Source of the DNA: a virus | Reading direction: 5' to 3' (one strand) | IMG/VR virus record: IMGVR_UViG_3300030110_002312 | Span: 1 to 40,876 of that record | DNA: 40,876 bases | In this document: in pieces, positions 23,097 to 29,454 of the stretch | Position numbering within the stretch: position 1 is the first letter of the stretch | Layout: each line of letters opens with the position of its first letter | Program-made: the position numbers and the translations under genes | The notes under the pieces: model-generated | The model's input: only the letters and a program-made list of their open reading frames with translations | Told to the model about the DNA's origin: nothing | Database searches by the model: none

Positions 23097-23311
23097 ATGA
23101 TCCTGTTAATCATCCAGCACATTACACATCTGGTAAGAAAGAATTTCTGGATGTGGCTAAAGATATGTTGTCAGAGGAAGAATTTATCGGCGGAATTAAG
23201 TTTAATATCTTTAAATATATATTTCGGTCTGAATTTAAAAACGGCGTTGAGGATTTACTCAAAGCTGAGTTTTATCTAAAATACCTGATAAAACTTAAAA
23301 AGGGGGAGTAA
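23093..23311 (+). CDS. DUF3310 family protein (72 aa)
   Basis: Reads VNHPAHYTSGKKEFLDVAKD then GGIKFNIFKYIFRSEFKNGV and EDLLKAEFYLKYLIKL. The NHPxHYTSG start, KYIFR and KNG.EDL.KA..YL segments are the marks of DUF3310, common in phages and once called nucleotide-kinase-like. It sits last in the early operon, its ATG overlapping the previous stop, and is followed by a composite hairpin terminator. Confidence 0.88.
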   Translation: MNDPVNHPAHYTSGKKEFLDVAKDMLSEEEFIGGIKFNIFKYIFRSEFKNGVEDLLKAEFYLKYLIKLKKGE

Positions 23312-23357
23312 TCCCATAGATTTAAAAGCAGTCCTAATCTATTTGCTCCCCATTTTT
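23303..23357 (+). terminator. Composite hairpin terminator of the early operon
   Basis: Outer stem GGGGAG/CTCCCC (23303-23308 with 23346-23351) and inner stem ATAGATT/AATCTAT (23316-23322 with 23336-23342) nest together and are followed by ATTTTT. It begins within the end of the DUF3310 gene and would keep early transcripts from running into the integrase and attP. Confidence 0.65.
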
Positions 23358-23385
23358 CCCCATATTTCACAAATAATATAAATAG

Positions 23386-23400
23386 TATAACATTGTTATA
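23386..23400. promoter_or_regulatory. Operator palindrome, site F
   Basis: TATAACATTGTTATA, identical to site A1, ends 5 bases before the -35 of the integrase promoter. Its centre is 12 bases from the -35. Confidence 0.8.
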
Positions 23401-23404
23401 GTTC

Positions 23405-23433
23405 TTGACCAAACCAGAACATTCATTTATTAA
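23405..23433 (+). promoter_or_regulatory. Integrase promoter
   Basis: TTGACC (23405-23410) and TATTAA (23428-23433), 17 bases apart. Transcription should start near 23440, at the very edge of the tRNA-like attP core. Confidence 0.65.
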
Positions 23434-23438
23434 GGTAA

Positions 23439-23488
23439 TGGTAGCGGAGGAGGGATTTGAACCCCCGACACAAGGATTATGATTCCTA
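23439..23488 (-). other. attP core: 3' half of a CAU-anticodon tRNA
   Basis: On the leftward strand this is the last ~50 bases of a tRNA: an anticodon loop with CAU (complement of 23479-23481, with the expected U33), a 5-base variable loop, a T-arm with TTCAAAT loop (complement of 23455-23461) and 5-bp stem, a 7-base acceptor strand CTCCGCT, discriminator A and encoded CCA. No matching 5' half (AGCGGAG) lies upstream, so it is not a complete tRNA gene. Together with the adjacent integrase it is the attachment site for integration into a host tRNA-Met-type gene. The exact crossover point is unknown. Confidence 0.85.
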
Positions 23489-23525
23489 TGTGAAAGGACC
23501 CTGGCTCTTTAAAAAAGGAGTTTAT

Positions 23526-24497
23526 ATGAAATATATAAAAGAATATATTAAAACAGATGGAACTAAAGTATTCCATGTGTCTATTCGTCAGCAAGGCGTG
23601 AAAATATGTCAAAAATTTTTAGACAAATCATTAGCTGAAATTTTTATACGTCATACGTTAACGGACATTGACCGTAAAAAGATTGATACTTATGAAGATA
23701 AAAAATGTTTTGTTGAGTTAGCTAACATGTATAAGAATGAACAGCTTCCTGAATTGAAACATGAAATGAATGAAATTCGTTTGATTGATAAACTGATTAG
23801 TGACTTTCGTTTATTGTTGAATACAACTGGTCCATTATATTTAACAGCAAAAGATATTTCTATGTATGTTAAAAGTAAAAAGAAAATTTTAAAACCAAGT
23901 TCTATTCACAAACGTGTTAATCGTATTAAACAAATCTATCAATATGCTGTTGAAATAGAACATATGAAGATAGTTAATCCTGCAATTGATACAAAGAAGC
24001 CAACTATACATGATGATAGTCGTGATCGTCGCCCGACGTTTAGTGAATTAAAATTAATTAATAAGCATGCATCATCTGAAATGTGGGCCAGTATTAAGAT
24101 AGCTATTCTTACTTGTATGCGCAAAGCAGAATGGGTGAATAGAAATTTTCGTTTTGAAAAAAATAAGAATGGGTACTTAATTATTTTAGATGACCATAAA
24201 ACAGTGAAGCATGTTGGTAAAAGAAAAATACCTATATCTAACAAAGCTTTTAACTTGTTAATGCGCAATGACTTACCTTCGTATGAAGCTTTAAAAAGTC
24301 AGTGGCAACGTCTAATGAAAAAATTAAATATTATAGATCTTCGTTTTAATGACATGCGCCATGAAGGTATTAGTCGGTTGTTTGAAAAAGGTTGGCAAAT
24401 TCCAGAGGTTGCTATGATTAGCGGTCATAAAGATTGGAAGATGTTAAAGCGTTATACTAATCTTCGTCCTGAGAATTTACTTTGGAAGCTAAATTAA
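23526..24497 (+). CDS. int: Tyrosine-recombinase integrase (323 aa)
   Basis: Start at ATG 23526, 5 bases after AAGGAG; an upstream in-frame TTG lies inside the tRNA sequence and is not credible. N-terminal arm-binding and SAM-like core domains (residues 1-165) precede the catalytic domain: R199 (ILTCMRKAEW), K225 (DDHKTVKHVG), box II at 275-278 reading N-D-M-R where most have H-D-L-R, H301 (ISGHKDW) and the nucleophile Y310 (LKRYTNL). It inserts and removes the phage at a tRNA. The His-to-Asn change is unusual but still offers a hydrogen-bonding side chain. No excisionase was recognised. Confidence 0.92.
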   Translation: MKYIKEYIKTDGTKVFHVSIRQQGVKICQKFLDKSLAEIFIRHTLTDIDRKKIDTYEDKKCFVELANMYKNEQLPELKHEMNEIRLIDKLISDFRLLLNTTGPLYLTAKDISMYVKSKKKILKPSSIHKRVNRIKQIYQYAVEIEHMKIVNPAIDTKKPTIHDDSRDRRPTFSELKLINKHASSEMWASIKIAILTCMRKAEWVNRNFRFEKNKNGYLIILDDHKTVKHVGKRKIPISNKAFNLLMRNDLPSYEALKSQWQRLMKKLNIIDLRFNDMRHEGISRLFEKGWQIPEVAMISGHKDWKMLKRYTNLRPENLLWKLN

Positions 24498-24618
24498 TTT
24501 CTTTACCGCAATCCATACATTCATAGACCTCGGTTTTAGAATAGTCCGCATTAGGATTATTCCAATCGGGGTCCATAATTATATGGGATATTTTTTTACT
24601 ACCACATTCACATTGCAT
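24457..24618 (-). CDS. Small zinc-ribbon protein (53 aa)
   Basis: Reads MQCECGSKKISHIIMDPDWN and continues to YECMDCGKEINLAS. Four cysteines (C3, C5, C34, C37) form a CxC...CxxC pair, a plausible zinc ribbon. It begins 7 bases after the stop of the 814-residue gene and ends 41 bases within the 3' end of the integrase gene on the opposite strand. The ORF was found by translating the gap between the two large genes; spacing and Cys pattern support it. Confidence 0.6.
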   Translation of the reverse strand: MQCECGSKKISHIIMDPDWNNPNADYSKTEVYECMDCGKEINLASKVNSQDED

Positions 24619-24630
24619 AACATCGTTATA
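24616..24630. promoter_or_regulatory. Degenerate operator-like site G
   Basis: CATAACATCGTTATA matches the phage palindrome at 13 of 15 positions. It covers the stop of the 814-residue gene and the start of the zinc-ribbon ORF. No promoter was seen beside it, so chance or a decayed site is possible. Confidence 0.35.
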
Positions 24631-27070
24631 CCATAGCTGTATTTAAAAGACCAGAATTGATTTCTTGTTTTTTTAACAGACCATCTTTAGGCATAGTATC
24701 AGCTTTAGCTAATTTTAATATATCTTTAAACCAACTTTCATTAACCATTTGTTTTAATATATTAGACATTGTAGGTGCTAATCTTTTTGTCAGTTTAGGG
24801 TCAACTAAATACCCTTTTATAAAATCAGCTAATAACTCAACATCTTTATTTCTATAATAAACTTGATCAAGATGTTGTTGTTTAACTTTATCAGGAATAT
24901 CACCTTTATAAGATTTAATATGTTTATCATTCCATAAATTAGGTCGCATTTTTTTAGATACTGCTTCTAATTCAGCTTTAGCTAAACTTACATTAAAATT
25001 ATACCCCTCTATAAATTCTGGAATAGTATTTTTTGTTAATTGCAGATGTAATAAATGACCTAACTCATGTGATAAAGTTTCCATTTCAGAATAACTATAA
25101 GGAGGTTGTAAAAATTTATTATTTTGTCGCATAGCTAAAACTTTTTTAGTTTGCTGTGATGCTATTTCTTTTAAATTATTTAATTCGTTTAATTGATCTA
25201 ATTCTACTATTCCTGCAACTTCATTATTTTTAATTTTACTTTCTAATTTTTTAATTTTTTTTCTTAACGCCAATGGTGTTGCTGAGTAATCATGCACTAA
25301 ACCCATAGTTAACGGTTCTTTTTGAAAATTACGATGCTGACTTTGTATACTATCTGACATAATATAAGCTAATCGTTTTATTTCGTTGTCTTTTAAACCT
25401 GTTTGAACTCCATCTATATTGCCAGAAACAAATTTTGCTTCTACTGGTTTACCTCTTATTTTGCCGACAGTAGTTTCTTTTATTGGTGTTAACCCCTGCT
25501 CTATTCTAACCTTGTTTAAATCTTTTAAATCTTGTGTATCTAATTGTGCTTTAATTTTTGATTGTTCGGCCCACGTTTCACCTTCTTGAATTATGATTTC
25601 TCTTTTCATAATTTTTTCTTTGATCTTAGCTTCAAATTTACTTTGTTCTTTTGGATTAACTTTTAATCCGTGCCAAAGATTACCTTTATCACCTTCCCAT
25701 GATTTTGATTTTGTGTACCAATCATATTCATAAATAATACCTTCTTTAGTTCTGTCAGAAATTTCATAACCTTCAAACATTTTCTCAACATCATCCATTT
25801 TATAACTAATAGATGCATTAATATTTTCAAAGTTAGGATCTTTATTTAATAATGACTCATCAAATAATATTACTTTTTGATCGGCAAATGGTAATTCGCT
25901 TTGTGCAACATAGTCAGCATCCCCTATTTTAGGAACTGAACCATCCTTACGTCTTACATTTTTATTATAATTTACCCATGCATTTTGAAATAATGTTTCA
26001 TTAGCTAATGCTGATATAGACAGGTCACTATACATATTAGCATGTGATCTAAATGCATTGTATTCACCTTTAGGACCAAATTGAAAACCGTTAGGTGTAT
26101 GACCATAATAATCATGAACAATACGAAAAACATCATTAACCAATAATTCTTCACCATTAATAAAGATACCTGACGGTTTAGCCATAGGATGATCGGAAGG
26201 AAGATCATCTATATTTGTTTTAAGAAATTTTAAATTTTTATTATTAGCAACATCATTCATCATGTGTGCTGAAGAAAGATAAGGTTCTGGTTTACCTTTT
26301 GATGGATAAAAAATTTCAGGAACAATACCACCTTCAATCATGTGTTGATATTGTGCTAATGTTTCTTCAATTAATGAATTATATGATGCTTGTATTTTTG
26401 GATGGTTGGGTTGATGTTTAGCACCTTCATAAAAATCAGATATTTCTTTTAAATAATTTTCTGGTACATCAACTTTATTATTAACTAATTGTTTGGGGTT
26501 ATTAATTTTATTATTATATGATAAATATAATTCTTGACTGTATTGATTAGGTTTATTTTCAATTTTTTCTAAAACTTGTTCTATTACCTCTTTAGGTAAT
26601 TTTTGTTTTTTGTTTTTAAACTTTAATGCAATGGGACGAAATTCTGCCAAAGTTGGAAAGGCCATAATGCCTTCAAGTATGTGGCCTTCAAACGCGTCGC
26701 CAAAATCGTCAGAGTCCATTTCAGGTGAACGATACATAATCTCTGAAAGTTTATTGGCCCATGAGTCTGGTAATTTTTCATGTATTTGTTCTGCTGTATC
26801 ACCAGCAAAAGCAAAAGGTGTCATTGCACCAGAAATTAAATAATTTAAAGCTTGTTCACCTGTTCCTAAAGTGGTCCCTAACAATCCTTTATTAAATTTT
26901 TGTATGCCACTAATAATAGGATTTTCAGAAAATTCTTGTCCTGTTATTGTTTGGTTATTACCTAATAATCCTTCGGTCCAAGGTGTTTTGTTTACATCTT
27001 TCCACGCTTGTATTGTTCTATAATCTTTCCAGCTTTTATCGTTATTTATGTTTAATAAATTGTCGTCCAT
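24626..27070 (-). CDS. Large multidomain protein with zincin-like motif (814 aa)
   Basis: Several segments are visible. Residues about 60-100 are Gly/Ala-rich and partly hydrophobic (GTTLGTGEQALNYLISGA). Near residue 313 begins VFRIVHDYYGH, followed by GPKGEYNAFRSHANMYSDLS and NETLFQNAWVNY, a His-rich module I associate with large phage polyvalent proteins but whose activity I cannot name. Near residue 670 is SHELGHLLHLQL, an HExxH zinc-metallopeptidase motif. The gene is next to the lysis cluster rather than the ejection genes, and overlaps the 120-residue zincin by 29 bases. It may be delivered with the DNA or act on the host envelope. Confidence 0.65.
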   Translation of the reverse strand: MDDNLLNINNDKSWKDYRTIQAWKDVNKTPWTEGLLGNNQTITGQEFSENPIISGIQKFNKGLLGTTLGTGEQALNYLISGAMTPFAFAGDTAEQIHEKLPDSWANKLSEIMYRSPEMDSDDFGDAFEGHILEGIMAFPTLAEFRPIALKFKNKKQKLPKEVIEQVLEKIENKPNQYSQELYLSYNNKINNPKQLVNNKVDVPENYLKEISDFYEGAKHQPNHPKIQASYNSLIEETLAQYQHMIEGGIVPEIFYPSKGKPEPYLSSAHMMNDVANNKNLKFLKTNIDDLPSDHPMAKPSGIFINGEELLVNDVFRIVHDYYGHTPNGFQFGPKGEYNAFRSHANMYSDLSISALANETLFQNAWVNYNKNVRRKDGSVPKIGDADYVAQSELPFADQKVILFDESLLNKDPNFENINASISYKMDDVEKMFEGYEISDRTKEGIIYEYDWYTKSKSWEGDKGNLWHGLKVNPKEQSKFEAKIKEKIMKREIIIQEGETWAEQSKIKAQLDTQDLKDLNKVRIEQGLTPIKETTVGKIRGKPVEAKFVSGNIDGVQTGLKDNEIKRLAYIMSDSIQSQHRNFQKEPLTMGLVHDYSATPLALRKKIKKLESKIKNNEVAGIVELDQLNELNNLKEIASQQTKKVLAMRQNNKFLQPPYSYSEMETLSHELGHLLHLQLTKNTIPEFIEGYNFNVSLAKAELEAVSKKMRPNLWNDKHIKSYKGDIPDKVKQQHLDQVYYRNKDVELLADFIKGYLVDPKLTKRLAPTMSNILKQMVNESWFKDILKLAKADTMPKDGLLKKQEINSGLLNTAMV

Positions 27071-27404
27071 GAATGTTGTCCTGCAAAAATTTTAAGAACC
27101 AAGGATTGTCTTTAATAACAGTCATTAGTCCGTTTGTTATTGAATTGACGACAATTTCTTCGTTAGTATCTACTGATAAAACATTGCCATCACACGTTAA
27201 AGAATGTTCGTACACTACTGCATGTAATATTTCATGTAATAAAGTATTAGCAAAATCAGTAGGTGTTAAGTCTTTTTGTATTTCAATCTTGTTCGCCCTG
27301 TGTTGATATTCCCCGTAACAATCTGTTTGTTTTGTGAAATCAGAACGAACAAGATCTATGTCTATGTCCTTATATCCAACCTTAACTTTTGGAGGACATT
27401 TCAT
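27042..27404 (-). CDS. Zincin-like putative metallopeptidase (120 aa)
   Basis: HExxH is present at residues 57-61 within ANTLLHEILHAVVYEHSL, and an acidic NEEIVVNSITNGL segment near 80-92 could give the third ligand. The N-terminus has strands (KVKVGYKDIDIDLV) and a CYGEYQHRANKIEI hairpin, a layout known from small phage metallopeptidases. No signal peptide, so it acts in the cytoplasm unless released by lysis. Its ATG follows the stop of the 33-residue membrane peptide immediately. Confidence 0.75.
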   Translation of the reverse strand: MKCPPKVKVGYKDIDIDLVRSDFTKQTDCYGEYQHRANKIEIQKDLTPTDFANTLLHEILHAVVYEHSLTCDGNVLSVDTNEEIVVNSITNGLMTVIKDNPWFLKFLQDNIHGRQFIKHK

Positions 27405-27506
27405 TTAAAATAATCCTGAAAAATACATTACTATTATAACTGCTAAAGCCACAATAATAATCTGATATTTCTTTTGTAGGTCCTTGAACCATGTAAAGTA
27501 TTTCAT
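27405..27506 (-). CDS. 33-aa single-span membrane peptide
   Basis: Reads MKYFTWFKDLQKKYQIIIVA and continues LAVIIVMYFSGLF. A 17-20-residue hydrophobic helix fills the C-terminal half, preceded by Lys residues that favour the N-inside orientation. AGGAGG lies 5 bases before ATG, among the best ribosome binding sites in the genome. It fits exactly between the holin candidate and the 120-residue zincin (TAA directly followed by the next ATG). It may be a second holin, antiholin or lysis regulator. Confidence 0.75.
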   Translation of the reverse strand: MKYFTWFKDLQKKYQIIIVALAVIIVMYFSGLF

Positions 27507-27514
27507 TTTACCTC

Positions 27515-27895
27515 CTATTTTTTAAAAAATTTAGATGCACCTTTTATTCCAAAAGATGCTGATACAATTACACCTAAAGTATATTTGTACCAATCTGGAG
27601 TCTGTTGCAAAGCTGTAAAACCTCGTTCAACATATTCAACTGTAAAAGGTATAAAACATAATAACAAAGGTATAGAAAACAAAATTGTGAGGTACTCGTC
27701 TTTCCACGAACCTTGTGTATTTTTTATTGCTTCTAAATCCCAATCAGCTTCCCCTTTTATTTGTTGATGCATCAACTCAGTTTTAGCTTTTATTTCTGTA
27801 ACTTTTTGTTCTGCCTTTGCTTTCTTTGTATCAACAAAACCTTTTACGCTTGTAGAAACAATATCAACAACTGGTCCTAAAAGTAAATTTAACAT
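27515..27895 (-). CDS. Holin, 3TM/GTA-holin-like (126 aa)
   Basis: A mildly hydrophobic N-terminus (LNLLLGPVVDIVSTSVKGF) leads into a Lys-rich coil (DTKKAKAEQKVTEIKAKTEL), then a DWDLEAIKNTQGSWKDEYLT segment before a membrane helix at 69-88 and another at 104-118. The WKDEYLTIL-helix-helix layout is that of the GTA-type three-span holin family. It would form the membrane lesion that lets the lysin through. Next genes are a membrane peptide and metallopeptidase-like proteins; the SleB-type lysin is about 1.2 kb away in the same orientation. Confidence 0.75.
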   Translation of the reverse strand: MLNLLLGPVVDIVSTSVKGFVDTKKAKAEQKVTEIKAKTELMHQQIKGEADWDLEAIKNTQGSWKDEYLTILFSIPLLLCFIPFTVEYVERGFTALQQTPDWYKYTLGVIVSASFGIKGASKFFKK

Positions 27896-28007
27896 AAATA
27901 ATTTTTCCTTTTGTTAAAAAAAATATCCACAAAATAAAAAAAATTTTTTTTGAAGCTATGCTTTAAATATTTTTTTTGTGTTTGACGGTAACTCCTCATT
28001 TATTAAG

Positions 28008-28022
28008 TGTAACATTGTTATA
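28008..28022. promoter_or_regulatory. Operator site H1
   Basis: TGTAACATTGTTATA differs from the perfect palindrome at one base. A TATAACA half site follows at 28025-28031. The centre is 23 bases from the -35 of the 28038 promoter, the same geometry as at the early promoter. Confidence 0.75.
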
Positions 28023-28037
28023 CCTATAACAGCGTTT

Positions 28038-28066
28038 TTGACTTTTAATAAAAACTATGTTAATAT
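28038..28066 (+). promoter_or_regulatory. Rightward promoter of the 28.1 kb operon
   Basis: TTGACT (28038-28043) and TAATAT (28061-28066), 17 bases apart, a near-consensus pair. Start expected near 28073, followed by AAAAAGGAG ahead of ATG 28102. Confidence 0.7.
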
Positions 28067-28101
28067 GTTTTTACATTAATTTTATAAAAAGGAGTTAACC
28101 G

Positions 28102-28395
28102 ATGAATTATAAATTAATAGACTGCGGAACTTACACTTGGTTTGTTAAAACTGATCGTAAGTACCATCATTGTATTTACTCTATTACAGGTGAATACAAA
28201 AAAATTAGACGTAGTGCTACTCCTAGTATGCCATCAAATCAAAAGATGAGATTAGCTTATCTAATGGGATGGCCACTAGAAACGGCACCATGTATTTTAA
28301 ATAAAAAGAGTGCAAAGTTTTATTTAAAAATATTAAAGACTTTTACTAAAACAATAAGAGTAAAAGAAATCATGAAACAATTAAGGACAATATGA
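28102..28395 (+). CDS. Operon protein of unknown role (97 aa)
   Basis: Beta-rich start (MNYKLIDCGTYTWFVKTDRK, HHCIYSITGEYKKIRRSATP), then basic helical sequence. Two Cys and a His cluster (KYHHC) near the N-terminus. It resembles small phage proteins of HNH-like layout only weakly, so no family is claimed. Strong AAAAAGGAG ribosome binding site. It is first in a three-gene rightward operon lying between the leftward lysis blocks. Confidence 0.7.
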   Translation: MNYKLIDCGTYTWFVKTDRKYHHCIYSITGEYKKIRRSATPSMPSNQKMRLAYLMGWPLETAPCILNKKSAKFYLKILKTFTKTIRVKEIMKQLRTI

Positions 28396-28835
28396 ATTCA
28401 ACTAAAAAATATTTTAGTAATGGACGTTATCAATTTTATTATCCACAAAAAGTAAAACGGTTTAGAAAACCTTTAGCTAAAATAATTAGAAATGAATTAA
28501 AAAATAAACACATTGAAAAAGATGATGTTAAATTTTTTAAACAATTAGTTTTAACTGCTAGGCAAGTAGCCACCAAAGAATTTTTACCTTTAAAAGATGT
28601 AATATCTTGGAAAGTAAGATGTAATTCTAATTATGGTTGGTGTAATCAATGGGGTGATATTAAAATTAATATTACTTTTGATAGACACTACTCTAGCGTT
28701 TTAAATACTTTAGCACATGAATTGGCTCACTTAAAATTCATGCATCATTACAAAGACTTTTGGAACTACCATAAAAAATTAATTCCAATAGTCCATGATA
28801 CTTTTAACAAAGTGGGAGAAAGGAGTAATGCATGA
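28392..28835 (+). CDS. YgjP/SprT-like zinc metallopeptidase (147 aa)
   Basis: HELAH at residues 109-113 in LNTLAHELAHLKFMHHYKDF, followed by W124; the H-x4-5-H-H-x3-FW arrangement is that of YgjP (DUF45)/WSS1/SprT-type metallopeptidases. The strand WKVRCNSNYGWCNQWGDIKI before the helix is also typical. Such enzymes act on proteins in the cytoplasm, for example on DNA-bound proteins. The start overlaps the previous stop as ATGA. It is the third HExxH protein in the phage. Confidence 0.75.
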   Translation: MNSTKKYFSNGRYQFYYPQKVKRFRKPLAKIIRNELKNKHIEKDDVKFFKQLVLTARQVATKEFLPLKDVISWKVRCNSNYGWCNQWGDIKINITFDRHYSSVLNTLAHELAHLKFMHHYKDFWNYHKKLIPIVHDTFNKVGERSNA

Positions 28836-29056
28836 TTGAAGATAAATCTAAACCTCTTAATATTAGATCATCAAAAGAATTATTAATATTAATAGATAAG
28901 GCATTTGATAAATTTTCTTTTCAAGGTGATGGCAAATGGCAAGACATCACTGAGGAAAATATGAAACAAATGAAACTAACTAAAAAAACTGTTCAAAAAT
29001 ATTATGAATACAGAAGATTAGCTTTATGGATAAAAGAATTTGTAAAAGTTTCTTAA
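28832..29056 (+). CDS. Small helical protein (74 aa)
   Basis: Reads SSKELLILIDKAFDKFSFQG, then WQDITEENMKQMKLTKKTVQ and YYEYRRLALWIKEFV. The last part may be an HTH-like pair (T.ENMKQMKLTKKTVQKYYEY). Unrecognised family. It ends the rightward operon; a strong hairpin terminator lies 24 bases on, inside the convergent lysin gene. Confidence 0.65.
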   Translation: MIEDKSKPLNIRSSKELLILIDKAFDKFSFQGDGKWQDITEENMKQMKLTKKTVQKYYEYRRLALWIKEFVKVS

Positions 29057-29454
29057 TCTATATCTTCGTAAAAATGATGAACCCCTATCTTCGTGATGGG
29101 GGTTTTTCCTTCTGCCCATTTAGGTTCACTAATATAATCTGCATAGTAATGAGTAGCTTTACCAACGTTACTATCGTGCAATCCATCTAAAACATTATTC
29201 GCTATATCAACAAAGTCTTTTATATCTCCGTGAGTAAGCTGTTCCATTTTTTCTTTGTTAGGATCGCCTTCATTCCAACATGAGAATTGCCATTTCTTTT
29301 TGCATACACCTTCTAAAGTATCTGCGCTAAACCACCTTTTAGAATCAAATCTATTTTTAATAACATGGGCAATAGCATATTGTCCTTCTTTTGTTTCTCC
29401 TCTTGCTTCCCCCCAAACTGTTTGGGCCATAACTAACACGTCAGACTTTTCCAT
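29053..29454 (-). CDS. SleB-type cell wall hydrolase (133 aa)
   Basis: The opening AQTVWGEARGETKEGQYAIA, HVIKNRF, followed later by KWQFSCWNEGDPNK and a C-terminal HYYADYISEPKWAEGKTPIT and HHFYED, is the pattern of the SleB/cell-wall-hydrolase-2 family, in which the Glu of WGEARGE is the likely catalytic acid. It should cleave the peptidoglycan glycan strand as the phage endolysin. No signal peptide, so it needs the holin. The terminator of the convergent operon lies within its last codons. Confidence 0.9.
   Translation of the reverse strand: MEKSDVLVMAQTVWGEARGETKEGQYAIAHVIKNRFDSKRWFSADTLEGVCKKKWQFSCWNEGDPNKEKMEQLTHGDIKDFVDIANNVLDGLHDSNVGKATHYYADYISEPKWAEGKTPITKIGVHHFYEDID
29080..29107 (+). 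terminator. Terminator of the 28.1 kb operon
   Basis: AACCCCTATC and GATGGGGGTT pair over 10 bp (one G-T) around TTCGT and are followed by TTTTT. It lies inside the end of the convergent lysin gene. Confidence 0.8.

Noticed and set aside
23439-23488. A complete phage tRNA gene
   Set aside because: Only the 3' half is present. The 5' acceptor strand AGCGGAG and a D-arm are missing upstream on the leftward strand, so it is an attachment core.
23457-23525. TTG start giving a 346-residue integrase
   Set aside because: The extra 23 residues are coded by tRNA sequence; ATG 23526 has AAGGAG at the right distance.
23430-23612. Leftward 60-codon ORF over the tRNA segment
   Set aside because: It overlaps attP and the start of int, begins without a ribosome binding site, and ends in a Pro-rich tail from the T-arm sequence.
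27896-28000. Leftward ORF starting MRSYRQTQKKYL upstream of the holin
   Set aside because: It is made of A/T runs, lacks a ribosome binding site and overlaps the likely upstream leader; no protein-like pattern.
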